From Daejeonella rubra (GTDB taxonomy: Bacteria; Bacteroidota; Bacteroidia; Sphingobacteriales; Sphingobacteriaceae): a DNA stretch of 64,000 bases. Below the pieces are notes generated by a model. It made no database searches. It worked only from the letters and a program-made list of their open reading frames with translations, and had not been told where the DNA came from. Positions 41,117-50,199 of the stretch are shown piece after piece (within the stretch, counting starts at the first letter, position 1; each line of letters starts with the position of its first letter). The DNA is taken from contig NZ_FNHH01000001.1 of NCBI RefSeq assembly GCF_900103545.1, positions 62,001-126,000 of the forward strand. Reading direction: 5' to 3'. The position numbers and the translations under genes were made by a program.

Positions 41117-42154
41117 TCACCTAAAAAACCCAACACTCGCTGTATCCCTCACCACTCCATCTCCATCCCTGTAAATAAAATAAGCATCTAATTCCTTATG
41201 CTTTTTAAGGAAGGCAAATGCTCTTTCAATACCCATTCCGATCAGCACATTATCATAACCATCAGCACTCATGGCATTGTGGCTCCGTACGGTTACGCTG
41301 ATCATCTCATTGTCGATCGGGCGGCCAGTTTTAGGATCCATGAGGTGGGATAGTTTCTTTGATCCATTCTGGATGAATTTCCTGTAATTGCCTGAAGTCG
41401 TTATTGCTCCTCCACGCAGCTCAATGACTTTCTGGATAACAGGCTCATCATTACCCTTTTCTGCAGGCTGTTCGATCCCGATTCGCATGACCTGATTTCC
41501 AGGTTGTTTACGTCCTTTGACGCGGATCTCGCCGCCAATCTCGATGAGGTAATTTTTAATGGCCTTGCTTTCTAAATAGGAGGCGATCACATCCACACTA
41601 TAACCCTGGGCAATGCCATTCACATCAATTTTCAGGCATGGCTGCGTTTTAACAAGTATTTTGCCTTCTATGCGGAGCTTGTCGGAACCGGAACAGGAGA
41701 GTGCCCTGGCAATTTCGTCATCAGTCGGGTTATTGCTGTGTTTCTTCGCCCCAAAACCCCATGCCTCGACAATAGGAAGAATGCTGATGTCAAATACCCC
41801 ATTGCTTTCTTTCCATATTTTGAGGGAACGCTGAACTACCTTGAAAAGATGTTCATCCATGAGTATCCCATTCTCTGAATTATTGAATTGATTAATCAGG
41901 GAATAGGGTTTGTAAATAGAAAGAGAGCTGTCCAGTTCACTAAAAATTTGATCGATGGAATTAGAACTTATGACCGCTCGTTCAGCATAATAAGTGATCT
42001 GATAACTGGTCCCCTGAGCAAAGCCTTCAATTTTGTAGGCTGATGATTTTGAGTTTTTTATGGTCGAACAGGAGCCTATGATCGTAAATGTAAAAAAGAT
42101 GGAAAGGATCCGGGTAAACCGAATGAATGAAATTTTGCCCCAGTTATTAAACAT
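41117..42154 (-). CDS. apbE: FAD:protein FMN transferase (ApbE), lipoprotein
   Basis: A 345-residue protein with lipobox (FTFTIIGSCS). ApbE signatures: EGFAQGTSYQITYY, IDVNGIAQGYSVDVIA, YLIEIGGEIRVKG, HLMDPKTGRPI and the metal-binding NAMSADGYDNVLIGMG. It attaches FMN covalently to threonine in proteins such as Na+-translocating NADH dehydrogenase subunits, outside the cytoplasmic membrane. It starts 1 bp after the oxidoreductase-like gene and is probably co-transcribed with it; no flavoprotein target is adjacent. Confidence 0.93.
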   Translation of the reverse strand: MFNNWGKISFIRFTRILSIFFTFTIIGSCSTIKNSKSSAYKIEGFAQGTSYQITYYAERAVISSNSIDQIFSELDSSLSIYKPYSLINQFNNSENGILMDEHLFKVVQRSLKIWKESNGVFDISILPIVEAWGFGAKKHSNNPTDDEIARALSCSGSDKLRIEGKILVKTQPCLKIDVNGIAQGYSVDVIASYLESKAIKNYLIEIGGEIRVKGRKQPGNQVMRIGIEQPAEKGNDEPVIQKVIELRGGAITTSGNYRKFIQNGSKKLSHLMDPKTGRPIDNEMISVTVRSHNAMSADGYDNVLIGMGIERAFAFLKKHKELDAYFIYRDGDGVVRDTASVGFFR

Positions 42155-42155
42155 G

Positions 42156-43505
42156 CTAGTCCCTTTTAATATTCCTGATCGCTCCGGTAGTGGTATAATA
42201 TTTCGCGATTAAATTAGGAACTTCCCAGGCAGGCATTTTATTATCCAGGATGTACGAAATCGCAATCTCAGCTGAATTGGTAGCTTTATATGTTCCCGGT
42301 TTTACAATATATTCATTCCCCTTTTTGATCAGGTCGAAACCCGGGTATTTCTGCTGAAACTTCAGTTTTACCTGATCGATCGTTTTGCTGAAATCTTCTG
42401 AGCCGATACCTGCAGCAGCTTTGATGTACAAGGTCGCTTTATGTTGTTCCTCAGCACCTTGTCGTAGCTCCAGATCAGCTTTAGTCCCTCTCATAAGTGC
42501 ATAATGAGTATCACCGGAACCAACCGGTTCTCTGTATTTCCAAAGCACAGATACTCGGGAATGAATTCCTTTGATCGTATAATTGATCTCACCATTTGCA
42601 TAGACCGACAAAATACTGTCCTTCAGGTATTTCTTCAGATAATCCGGATAACCTACCCGGGTAATCAGTTTAAATTCTGAAGGTGTAAGGTCCGTTGTCC
42701 ATTCCTTTGAACTCAGTATTTTAATATCTTTTTTGGCGTTCAGGATCTGATCCGGGAAGGCTGCCCATTGCGTCATGTCAACCAGGTGCGTGCTTACGTC
42801 AGTAATTCCATGTCCCTGCTGTTCGATATCGAAGAACCATGCCGGTCGCCTGGCTGGTTCTGTCCCGGAGAACTTTAGAAAATGATGAAGGTTTGCCTGA
42901 ATCAGGGATGGATCATCAATACTTCCTTTTTTCAGGGTGCCAAATAGTTCTTTTGTCGCGGCCAGTTCTCTTTGCAGGATATTGCTGATATCATAGCGAA
43001 GGTCCATTGGGTCGAAGAGCAGCACATTCTTTTTTGCAGCCAGATCGAACGATTCTTTCAGCTTCTCGAAATCCTCCGGTGTAACTGCCAATGGTTTATC
43101 GGCAAGAACATGTAAACCTGCTTCAATAGAACGGCGAATATAGTTTGCTTTTTTACTGTTGTTTCCCGAAATGATCACTGCATTACCCTTTTTCTCGGCA
43201 AGCATTTTTTCCAGGTAATCAGTTCCTGTATAAAGAACGATCTTCCATTTAGTGGGGTTGGTTGAACGGCTGTTACTCCTGTTGATGCTGTTCAGATAGG
43301 TCTCAACATCCGGCCCCGCCGGTGCATAAACATGAACCTCAGGATCAAGGCCATCGTACATTCTTCCCTGCATATAGGTCGCGTGCCCATGCCCCGGATC
43401 AAGGATGATGAGTTTGATTGGTGCTTTTTGCGCCAGTGCTATTATCGTGCTGCTTGTTAAAATCAGCAGTGTGAGTGTTATTTTAATTAATTTATTTAAT
43501 CTCAT
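42156..43505 (-). CDS. Secreted Gfo/Idh/MocA-like protein with putative oxidoreductase C-terminal domain
   Basis: A 449-residue protein with signal peptide (ITLTLLILTSSTIIALAQ). A Rossmann-like N-terminal half contains IRRSIEAGLHVLADKPLAVTPEDF, the EKP-like motif of Gfo/Idh/MocA, here DKP. The C-terminal half (GHGITDVSTHLVDMTQWAAF and beyond) resembles the oxidoreductase C-terminal domain of Bacteroidota proteins linked to polysaccharide use. The opening LIILDPGHGHATYMQGRMYDG is typical of that group. Substrate unknown. It is divergent from a GH18 gene across a region with a perfect 16-bp palindrome. Confidence 0.82.
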   Translation of the reverse strand: MRLNKLIKITLTLLILTSSTIIALAQKAPIKLIILDPGHGHATYMQGRMYDGLDPEVHVYAPAGPDVETYLNSINRSNSRSTNPTKWKIVLYTGTDYLEKMLAEKKGNAVIISGNNSKKANYIRRSIEAGLHVLADKPLAVTPEDFEKLKESFDLAAKKNVLLFDPMDLRYDISNILQRELAATKELFGTLKKGSIDDPSLIQANLHHFLKFSGTEPARRPAWFFDIEQQGHGITDVSTHLVDMTQWAAFPDQILNAKKDIKILSSKEWTTDLTPSEFKLITRVGYPDYLKKYLKDSILSVYANGEINYTIKGIHSRVSVLWKYREPVGSGDTHYALMRGTKADLELRQGAEEQHKATLYIKAAAGIGSEDFSKTIDQVKLKFQQKYPGFDLIKKGNEYIVKPGTYKATNSAEIAISYILDNKMPAWEVPNLIAKYYTTTGAIRNIKRD

Positions 43506-43838
43506 ATTAAAATATTTTCTTTCAGTATTATTTATCCTTTGCTATATCGATTGCTTGTTCAAATCTTGTCTTAAACCTAATCGACCTTAGGAAAATCTTA
43601 GTGCTAAGACCTTGTTCCTGTCTTCTCAAATATAAGAGAAATGATGATTTTTGTTGCCTGTCTTATTTAATTCGGCAACAAAACAAAATTTCTTGCCGAT
43701 ACCTCTAATAAGAGCACACGCGTGTGCTAGCAGACTAATCTAAACGCATTATTTACACTAATAATGTCATTTAATCGCCTGCTTTTCATAACTTAAACCA
43801 ATCATTTTTTATACCTTAACTCATTCAAACCATCAAAC
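43506..43838. promoter_or_regulatory. Divergent regulatory region with palindrome
   Basis: A 333-bp AT-rich gap between divergent genes. Its distinctive feature is the 16-bp perfect palindrome at 43713-43728. No clear -7/-33 pair is identified on either strand. Confidence 0.5.
43713..43728. promoter_or_regulatory. Perfect 16-bp palindrome, candidate operator
   Basis: AGCACACG-CGTGTGCT, a perfect dyad with a central CG step, as in LacI-family operators. It lies 207 bp upstream of the oxidoreductase-like ATG and 110 bp upstream of the GH18 ATG. No LacI-type regulator gene is in the window. Confidence 0.55.
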
Positions 43839-44981
43839 ATGAAATTAAGCCCTTCATTCTCCCGAATCATTCTAACCACATTCTTAACCGCAAGCATATT
43901 CATAAATTCAAACGCACAGGAAAAGAAGAAATTCATTGTCAACGGTTATGTTGGGGGTTATCGGGGACAAGTAAATGTTGCTGAGATCGATGCCAAAAAA
44001 CTTAGCCATATCAACTATGCTTTCGTGAATGTGAAGGATAGTGCCGCATTTTTAACCAATTTAAAAACCGACTCGACCAACTTTCGTAAGCTGAATGAGC
44101 TGAAGAAGATCAATCCTGATCTTAAGATCATGATCTCCATTGGCGGATGGTCATGGAGTGAAAATTTTTCGGATGCGGTGCTTACCCCAAGTTCAAGAAA
44201 GCTGTTTGCAAAGAGCAGTGTCGATATTATCAGGCAATATGATCTGGATGGGGTAGATATCGACTGGGAATATCCAGCCATGAGAGGGGAGGAGGGTAAT
44301 ATCTATCGCCCCGAAGACAAACAGAATTTCACTTTGATGTTTAAGGATATTCGTGCTGAGCTGGATAAATTGGAAGCTGAAAAGGGCAGAAAATACCTTC
44401 TGACAGCAGCAGTTGGCGGTTCCAAATCATTTGTGAATAATACGGAGATGGCCGAGGTAGCAAAGATCCTTGATTATATCCTGATCATGACCTATGACTA
44501 TGGAGGAAAAACCGTAAATCATCACACCAATCTTTATCCATCACGGGGTATGGAAACCGGAAGTTCGGCACATAAGTCTGTAATGGATTTCATGGAAGCC
44601 GGTGTGCCTGCAAGCAAACTGGGACTGGGAGCTGCATTCTATGGGAAGAGCAGGGAAGCTGAAAGCAATACAAATAATGGTTTAAATCAGCCACAGATCA
44701 GCGGATCGAAAGCTGTCGCGGGTCAGGGTGGTGGATATGGCAAAATGAAGAACGAGTTTATCAATAAAAACGGGTACAAACGTCATTGGGACAGACATGC
44801 TAAAGCGCCTTATCTCTTTAACTCCGAAACCAAGGTGTTTATCACCTATGATGATGAGCGTTCAATAAAAAAGAAAGCCCAATACATCAAAAAACATAAA
44901 CTAGCCGGCATCTTTTTCTGGGAATATTTCAATGATCCGGAAGAGAATTTATTGAATGCGATTGATAAAACGCTTAATTGA
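43839..44981 (+). CDS. GH18 glycoside hydrolase (chitinase-like), secreted
   Basis: A 380-residue protein with signal peptide (ILTTFLTASIFINSNAQ). TIM-barrel signatures: INYAFVNVKD, ISIGGWSWSENFS (SxGG motif), catalytic DLDGVDIDWEYP with the acid E at the end of DxxDxDxE, ILIMTYDYGG, and the C-terminal FFWEYFNDPE. It would hydrolyse beta-1,4-linked GlcNAc polymers in the periplasm or outside. No carbohydrate-binding module or type IX sorting domain is present. Confidence 0.93.
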   Translation: MKLSPSFSRIILTTFLTASIFINSNAQEKKKFIVNGYVGGYRGQVNVAEIDAKKLSHINYAFVNVKDSAAFLTNLKTDSTNFRKLNELKKINPDLKIMISIGGWSWSENFSDAVLTPSSRKLFAKSSVDIIRQYDLDGVDIDWEYPAMRGEEGNIYRPEDKQNFTLMFKDIRAELDKLEAEKGRKYLLTAAVGGSKSFVNNTEMAEVAKILDYILIMTYDYGGKTVNHHTNLYPSRGMETGSSAHKSVMDFMEAGVPASKLGLGAAFYGKSREAESNTNNGLNQPQISGSKAVAGQGGGYGKMKNEFINKNGYKRHWDRHAKAPYLFNSETKVFITYDDERSIKKKAQYIKKHKLAGIFFWEYFNDPEENLLNAIDKTLN

Positions 44982-45486
44982 ATCTTTCAAAAGTACCAGT
45001 AGCTAATGGGCTGAGGTATGAGGTATGTTGACAGTTATCGGTTGTCTGTTATCAGAACAAAGGCTGCCAATTTTGAATTAGTACTTTATCATCCTGGTTC
45101 ATTTATCTGAGGTATGAGGTATGAGGTCAGAAGAAATACTGCTGATTTCAAATTAGCACTTCCTCGTCTTGATTCTTGGCTCCTGGTTCCTGGCTCACCT
45201 GGTCTGGATTCTGTTGTCAGTTGTCTGTTGTCAGAACAAAGGCTGCCAATTTTGAATTAGTACTTCATCATCCTGGTTCATTTATCTGAGGTATGAGGTC
45301 TGAGGTCAGAAGAAATACTGCTGATTTCAAATTAGCACTTCCTCGTCTTGATTCTTGGCTCCTGGTTCTTGGCTCACCTGGTCTGGATTCTGTTGTCAGT
45401 TATCTGTTGTATGTTGTCAGAAAAAAGGCTGTTAATTTTAAATTAGTACTTCATTATCCTACTTCCTACCTCATGCTTCCTGCCTC
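44982..45486. repeat. Tandem 179-bp repeat composed of heptameric words
   Basis: A unit beginning AGAACAAAGGCTGCCAATTT starts at 45054 and again at 45233 (179 bp); a third, partial and altered copy starts near 45419. The units are built from 7-bp words such as GAGGTAT, TTGTCAG/TTGTCTG and CTGGTTC/CTGGCTC. No credible gene is present. The right end (CTTCCTG, CCTCCTA words) encodes the last residues and the stop of the convergent beta-lactamase-like gene. Confidence 0.88.
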
Positions 45487-46419
45487 CTACATCATCCCAA
45501 ACGAAGACCTCACCATCCGGGTCCTGCTTCTGGTTTGTGCATCAAAATAATTAAAGATCATCCGGGATACCTTAGCCATCGACTTAACTGCTGCCTGATC
45601 ATCCGTGAGTTCTTTGGATAGAAAAACCAATACATACTTCCTGCCATCCGGAAGGAAAACAATCCCTGCATCGTGATTTACACCGGTTATCCAACCTGTT
45701 TTATGGGCCACCTTTACATCTTTCGGCAGCTTCGCCGGAATCTTATCATTAAATTTCTGATCAAGCAGGATATTGATCATCGCATCTGAGGACTCCTGGT
45801 TAACAATTTTCCCATCCGCCATTTCCGAAAAGATCAGCATCTGATCATAAGCCGTGGTTGTATTATTAAGTCCTTTGCGAAAGGCCTTGGTATCTTCCAC
45901 ACCGCGCAGCACCTGAATATCATTGGCTCCCATTTCACGCATGGTATTATTGGCATTCTTCGCCCCAACCAGGTCGATGATCAGATTGGTAGCCAGATTA
46001 CTGCTTTTTATGATCATGAGATAAAGGAGATCATAGATCTTAACCTGAGTGCCGGTTTTGGTATATAATTCTGAATCACTATCGTCTTTTTGGTCGAGAG
46101 AAAAGGGACTTCCATCAACAATGCTTTTAAATTCATTTTTGATGGTCAGAGGGTCTTCTATTGAGAATTTTCCTGCTGCTGCCTGTTTATAAGCTTCGAT
46201 CAGCACCGGGGTTTTCATAGTGCTGGCTGCATGGAAATGAATCTTTTCATTGATCAGAATTTCTTCTCCGGTAGATAGATTCTTAAAGGCCATCGCAAAT
46301 ATGCCTTTGTTTTTGGCAAACTCTGCATTGATCTTTTTCTTCAGACCTTCAGGATCCCTGGATGTATGAAATCCTGATGGTATCATGGACAGCATAATTG
46401 AAATGAGTAATGTAAACAT
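45487..46419 (-). CDS. Class A beta-lactamase-like serine hydrolase
   Basis: A 310-residue protein with N-terminal hydrophobic signal (MFTLLISIMLSMIPSG). The active-site triad of motifs is present: STMK (AASTMKTPVLIEAY), SSN (MIIKSSNLATNLII) in place of SDN, and KTG (AHKTGWITG). Related Bacteroidota proteins are annotated as serine hydrolases or class A beta-lactamase-like; true antibiotic hydrolysis is unproven. The C-terminal RSSFGMM and stop are encoded by repeat DNA, so the original 3' end may have been replaced. Confidence 0.88.
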   Translation of the reverse strand: MFTLLISIMLSMIPSGFHTSRDPEGLKKKINAEFAKNKGIFAMAFKNLSTGEEILINEKIHFHAASTMKTPVLIEAYKQAAAGKFSIEDPLTIKNEFKSIVDGSPFSLDQKDDSDSELYTKTGTQVKIYDLLYLMIIKSSNLATNLIIDLVGAKNANNTMREMGANDIQVLRGVEDTKAFRKGLNNTTTAYDQMLIFSEMADGKIVNQESSDAMINILLDQKFNDKIPAKLPKDVKVAHKTGWITGVNHDAGIVFLPDGRKYVLVFLSKELTDDQAAVKSMAKVSRMIFNYFDAQTRSRTRMVRSSFGMM

Positions 46420-46504
46420 CTTAATACTTCTGAATAATAACAGAGCCTTTGCGAATATAGGAATAGTATAATTTGTATTTTTAGCTGTTTAACATTTCAA
46501 ATTT

Positions 46505-47989
46505 ATGAGTTCGAAACATATATTTTTTACAGGTTTACTTTTCATTATTGTACAAATTGCTGTCGCACAGGACTCTGTAAAAGTTAAAAAAGAGGTGGAT
46601 AGGGTATGGGATAATTATGAATTGTACCATGAAGCCAGTATTAAAAACCGCTTTATTAAACACAGTGATGTCATTCAGTTGATTCAGAAAAATATCAATT
46701 CCGGATTGTTTAGTTCTGAGGAGATCGGCAGATCAATTAAAGGCCGCAGTATCAATCATCTGACTTATGGCAGGGGCAGGACAAAAGTTTTACTCTGGTC
46801 GCAGATGCATGGAGATGAGTCTACAGCAACTATGGCTTTGTTCGATTTGTTTAATTTCATGTCCGGAAATGATGAGTTTGATCCTCTGCGAAGGATAATC
46901 AGGGATAACCTTGAACTGCATTTCGTGCCGATGCTCAATCCTGATGGTGCTCAGGAATGGAAGAGAAGAAATGATCTGGAAATTGATATTAACCGCGATG
47001 CCCGTTTACTTGTCACTCCCGAGGGAAGAGCATTAATGGAAATTGCCAAAAAGATTCAACCTGAAATTGCTTTCAATCTGCATGATCAGAGTACTCTTTA
47101 TGCAGCCGGACGTACCGATAAATCTGCAACGATCTCATTTCTTGCTCCGGCTTATAATTATCCGAAAGATATGAATGAGAGCAGGAAAAGAGCTACCCAG
47201 CTAATTCTGACTATGAACGATGCCCTGCAGACCAAAGTCCCTGGAAATATTGCCAAATATGATGATGCTTTTGATCCGCGCTGTTTTGGAGATACATTTC
47301 AGGCAATGGGATTCTCAACGATCCTGATAGAATCCGGTGGTTTTAAGGGTGATCCTGAGAAGCAATACATCAGAAAGCTGAATTTCTATGCACTTCTGAC
47401 TGCCCTGGAGTCAATCGCTAAAAAGTCTTATGCAAGTCAGAGTCTTGCAAAATATGATTCCATTCCTGAAAACAGCAGGTCATTGTATGACCTTGTTGTG
47501 AGGAATGTGAGCATTAACAAGGAAGGAATTTCTTTCAGGACCAATCTGGGGATCAACCTTTCACAGATCAAAGGACCAAATTATGCTAGTATGTCATACA
47601 ACGGCCGTATTGAGGAGCTTGGAGATATGGAACTTAACTATGGTCATAATGAAATTGAGGCTTCCCAATTAAGCCTGGTTCCCGGTAAAGTAAAACTTTT
47701 GCTGAAAAGCGAATGGGATAAATTAACCCAGGAAGAAGAGTTTCAATTGGTAAAAGAAGGGTATCTGTACGTAAAATGGACTGATACAAAATCACCCACC
47801 GGGCCTATGAGCGCCAGACTTTTAAACCTGACAAACGCTGAAACCGGTGCCATCAAAGCAGCCGGAATTGGCCAGCAGGCTCAATTTATCCTTGCGAAAG
47901 AAGGTAAACCTGAGTTTGCTGTCATTAATGGATTTGTGCTTGATCTGAATACAGAAATGAAGCAGGTGCCGAATGTATTTGGCTACTAA
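46505..47989 (+). CDS. M14-family zinc carboxypeptidase-like protein, secreted
   Basis: A 494-residue protein with signal peptide (GLLFIIVQIAVAQ). M14 zinc and catalytic elements: WSQMHGDESTA (HxxE), FVPMLNPDGAQEW, IDINRD, FNLHDQ (third zinc ligand H) and ILIESGGF (catalytic E). The C-terminal region (about 330-494) is a beta-rich extension without a clear family. It would trim peptides or muropeptides in the periplasm. A palindromic repeat follows immediately after its stop codon. Confidence 0.88.
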   Translation: MSSKHIFFTGLLFIIVQIAVAQDSVKVKKEVDRVWDNYELYHEASIKNRFIKHSDVIQLIQKNINSGLFSSEEIGRSIKGRSINHLTYGRGRTKVLLWSQMHGDESTATMALFDLFNFMSGNDEFDPLRRIIRDNLELHFVPMLNPDGAQEWKRRNDLEIDINRDARLLVTPEGRALMEIAKKIQPEIAFNLHDQSTLYAAGRTDKSATISFLAPAYNYPKDMNESRKRATQLILTMNDALQTKVPGNIAKYDDAFDPRCFGDTFQAMGFSTILIESGGFKGDPEKQYIRKLNFYALLTALESIAKKSYASQSLAKYDSIPENSRSLYDLVVRNVSINKEGISFRTNLGINLSQIKGPNYASMSYNGRIEELGDMELNYGHNEIEASQLSLVPGKVKLLLKSEWDKLTQEEEFQLVKEGYLYVKWTDTKSPTGPMSARLLNLTNAETGAIKAAGIGQQAQFILAKEGKPEFAVINGFVLDLNTEMKQVPNVFGY

Positions 47990-48112
47990 TCCCGGCTCAA
48001 GGCCGGGATGACCAAATCCTGGTCTTGAGCTACTATTGTCATAGCGGCGTAAAGCCATGATGACTAAAACCTAGTCCTGAGCCAATTTAGTCATCCCGGC
48101 CTTGAGCCGGGA
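47990..48112. repeat. Palindromic repeats between M14 gene and GH18 gene
   Basis: Two intact copies of the CCCGG-type palindrome: 47990-48012 (TCCCGGCTCAAGGCCGGGAT, continuing to AC) and, inverted, 48090-48112 (ending CCTTGAGCCGGGA). Between them are degenerate copies around 48015-48064. The inverted copy overlaps the 3' end of the minus-strand GH18 gene. Confidence 0.85.
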
Positions 48113-49060
48113 AATCAATTTCAGCAAAGACAGTTCACCTTCGGCATCTCCTAAAATTTGCCAGATCATAATTCCGGAGGCATTTTCTTTTGCAAGGAGT
48201 GTTTTCTTGCTGATCGTCGCTTCACCGTTGTAATACATGATCTTTCCATCGGGCATTACAACCTGGTCAGATTTTTCTGCACCCGGAAAAGTTTTTACAA
48301 TTTGTCCGTAATTCATGCTTGAAGCTTTGGATGTTAATTCAGGTCCAAAACCATATCCATAAAACCCCACGCCAAGTACTATTTTTTCTTTGGGGATGTT
48401 CCGGGTTGTTCTAAAGTAATCCAGGTCAGCAACTGCATGCTCATAAGTTGAATGAGGTCCCGGATTGCCTGGTTTCCATGGGCCTGTATGATCGTAGCTC
48501 ATGAGAGTCATAAAATCATATTGAGCCAGAGCCTTATCGCTCAGCTGATCTTTATAGAAGATAGCAATGGCCGAAGTGATCAGCTTTTTATGAGGTTTCA
48601 ATACTCTGGCAAGTCCGACTACAAAGTTTTCATAATTCTCATCAATATCACTGCCTTCAATATCAACATCGATACCATCGAAATTATATTTCAGGCTTAT
48701 CAGAAGCAGATCATTGATAAACCTTGCCCTGTTCTCGTCCTTTAAAAGCTTATGATAATACTCATGTTTACCACCCCCGGCAATAGAAGGCAGCACCTTA
48801 ACATTGTGATCATGGGCAGCTTTAATAAAAGGTGCCAATGCCGAAAGATCCTGATTGAAATTGCCAAGTGTATCTGGATTCAGAAAGGACAGGTTGATAT
48901 GGGTAAGCTTGTCAAAAGGGACGGTTTTTAGATCTGCAGTCATTGCCGCTTTTAAGGAATAATAGCCCACAACCCTGAAATCAGATCCCTTTTTATTTTG
49001 TCCCTGAACCTGAATATTCAGGATAAGAAGAAAAGAAAATACACTTAAAATTTTAGTCAT
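48071..49060 (-). CDS. GH18-family glycosidase (chitinase/endo-GlcNAcase-like), secreted
   Basis: A 329-residue protein. The start at 49060 gives a proper signal peptide (MTKILSVFSFLLILNIQVQG); the upstream in-frame extension is repeat-encoded and not believed. TIM-barrel signatures: LTHINLSFLN, LPSIAGGG, FDGIDVDIEGSD (DGxDxDxE with catalytic E), FMTLMSYDHTG and GIMIWQILGD. The WEYP form is absent, which suggests substrates other than plain chitin, for example N-glycan or peptidoglycan-type chains. The last 13 or so residues (SRLKAGMTKLAQD) derive from the palindromic repeat. Confidence 0.88.
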   Translation of the reverse strand: MTKILSVFSFLLILNIQVQGQNKKGSDFRVVGYYSLKAAMTADLKTVPFDKLTHINLSFLNPDTLGNFNQDLSALAPFIKAAHDHNVKVLPSIAGGGKHEYYHKLLKDENRARFINDLLLISLKYNFDGIDVDIEGSDIDENYENFVVGLARVLKPHKKLITSAIAIFYKDQLSDKALAQYDFMTLMSYDHTGPWKPGNPGPHSTYEHAVADLDYFRTTRNIPKEKIVLGVGFYGYGFGPELTSKASSMNYGQIVKTFPGAEKSDQVVMPDGKIMYYNGEATISKKTLLAKENASGIMIWQILGDAEGELSLLKLISRLKAGMTKLAQD

Positions 49061-49128
49061 ACTTATTTGAATTAAACTAATTTTCCCTGCGTTAAGGTAA
49101 TTTTGTACTAGCGACTGCCCTGAGCGAC

Positions 49129-49187
49129 TATCATCCCTGCCCTGAGGCCTGGAAAGCAAATTTCGTCATCCCGGCCCTGAGCCGGGA
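49129..49187. repeat. Palindromic repeats between GH18 and amidase genes
   Basis: One intact inverted copy at 49165-49187 (GTCATCCCGGCCCTGAGCCG, continuing GGA) and a degenerate copy at about 49129-49153 (ATCATCCCTGCCCTGAGGCC). The intact copy supplies the amidase gene's stop codon. Confidence 0.85.
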
Positions 49188-50167
49188 AAAAACTCACTCA
49201 CCCTCTTCTCTTCCTGCACCGCCTCATCCGGTTTGCCAAGTTTATGCAATAACTCTGCTCGGTATTTATGGCATTTTGCAGCAACATAGGAGTCAGGGAA
49301 AGATCTTGCTGATTGTGTGAATAGATCATAGGCCTTTTGAAGGGTTTCCTTATCCTTACTTTTCATCAGTCCTTTTGCTTCGGTATAGTCCTGATACCAG
49401 CGTTTTGCAAGCGGGCTCATACGTTCTGCTTCCTGAAGTGTGGCAAATTGCGGAGGGAAGTCGGATGCTATTTTTGGGCGTATTGGAGGAATTGTACCCT
49501 TGAAAAACTTCTCAATAGCCAATGCAAAAGCCAATGCTTCGTTATAATTATGTTCCTTTTCTTTTAATCGTGCTTCTTCCTGAGGATTTGTGAAGAATGA
49601 AGCCTCCACCAATACACCCGGAATTCCGTATGTTCCACGCAGTACTGAAGATCCGGCTCCTGAAAAGATGGTGAAGTCAGAAACTACACTTGCCGGAGTT
49701 TTTGATTTATACATGTATTTAGCAAGATTTTTAGCCAATTGTTTGCCAAAGCTTACTCCCGCCTTGTTTGATGAGGATAATCCATGAAAATAAATGATCG
49801 GAAAATTTACTGATGGGTCTGCCGTTGCATTATGGTGTATTGAAACGAAGAAATCAGCTTTGTTATCAATGGCCATTTTTGAGCGGTCGGCCAGAGGAAA
49901 TGTAACGTCTGCACTTCGGGTCATTAAAACTTTTGCACCCTTTTTTTCCAGTATTTCCTTAAGTAATAATCCTACTCTGAGGTCGATCCATTCTTCACGT
50001 TCTCCTGTCGGACCCTGACGGTAGCTGTCTGTTGCAGCAGAACCACCATGACCGGGGTCAATTACAATGACTCTCCCATTTACCGGCGAGATTTTTTGCG
50101 CAAAAGCAATGTTAAAGGATAAAAATAGGGTCAGAGCTAATGAAAGAAAGAGTTTAGGGCTTTGCAT
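49166..50167 (-). CDS. N-acetylmuramoyl-L-alanine amidase (Amidase_3)
   Basis: A 333-residue protein with signal peptide (FLSLALTLFLSFNIAFAQ). The zinc amidase domain (about 30-220) has VIDPGHGGSAATDS (first zinc H), the glutamate ligand in GEREEWIDLR, ADFFVSIHHNA (third zinc H) and GVLVEASFFTN (catalytic E). A helical tail of about 100 residues follows. It cleaves peptide stems from glycan strands during cell separation. The tail FFPGSGPG and the TGA stop are within a palindromic repeat. Confidence 0.92.
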   Translation of the reverse strand: MQSPKLFLSLALTLFLSFNIAFAQKISPVNGRVIVIDPGHGGSAATDSYRQGPTGEREEWIDLRVGLLLKEILEKKGAKVLMTRSADVTFPLADRSKMAIDNKADFFVSIHHNATADPSVNFPIIYFHGLSSSNKAGVSFGKQLAKNLAKYMYKSKTPASVVSDFTIFSGAGSSVLRGTYGIPGVLVEASFFTNPQEEARLKEKEHNYNEALAFALAIEKFFKGTIPPIRPKIASDFPPQFATLQEAERMSPLAKRWYQDYTEAKGLMKSKDKETLQKAYDLFTQSARSFPDSYVAAKCHKYRAELLHKLGKPDEAVQEEKRVSEFFPGSGPG

Positions 50168-50199
50168 GTTTTTGATAGATGAGATTGAATTATTTGTAT

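Noticed and set aside
45293..45550. Plus-strand 85-codon reading frame
   Set aside because: It is composed of the 179-bp repeat and then runs antisense into the beta-lactamase-like gene.
49061..49159. N-terminal extension of the GH18 protein starting at 49159
   Set aside because: It is encoded by repeat sequence and would bury the signal peptide; the ATG at 49060 gives a normal secreted protein.
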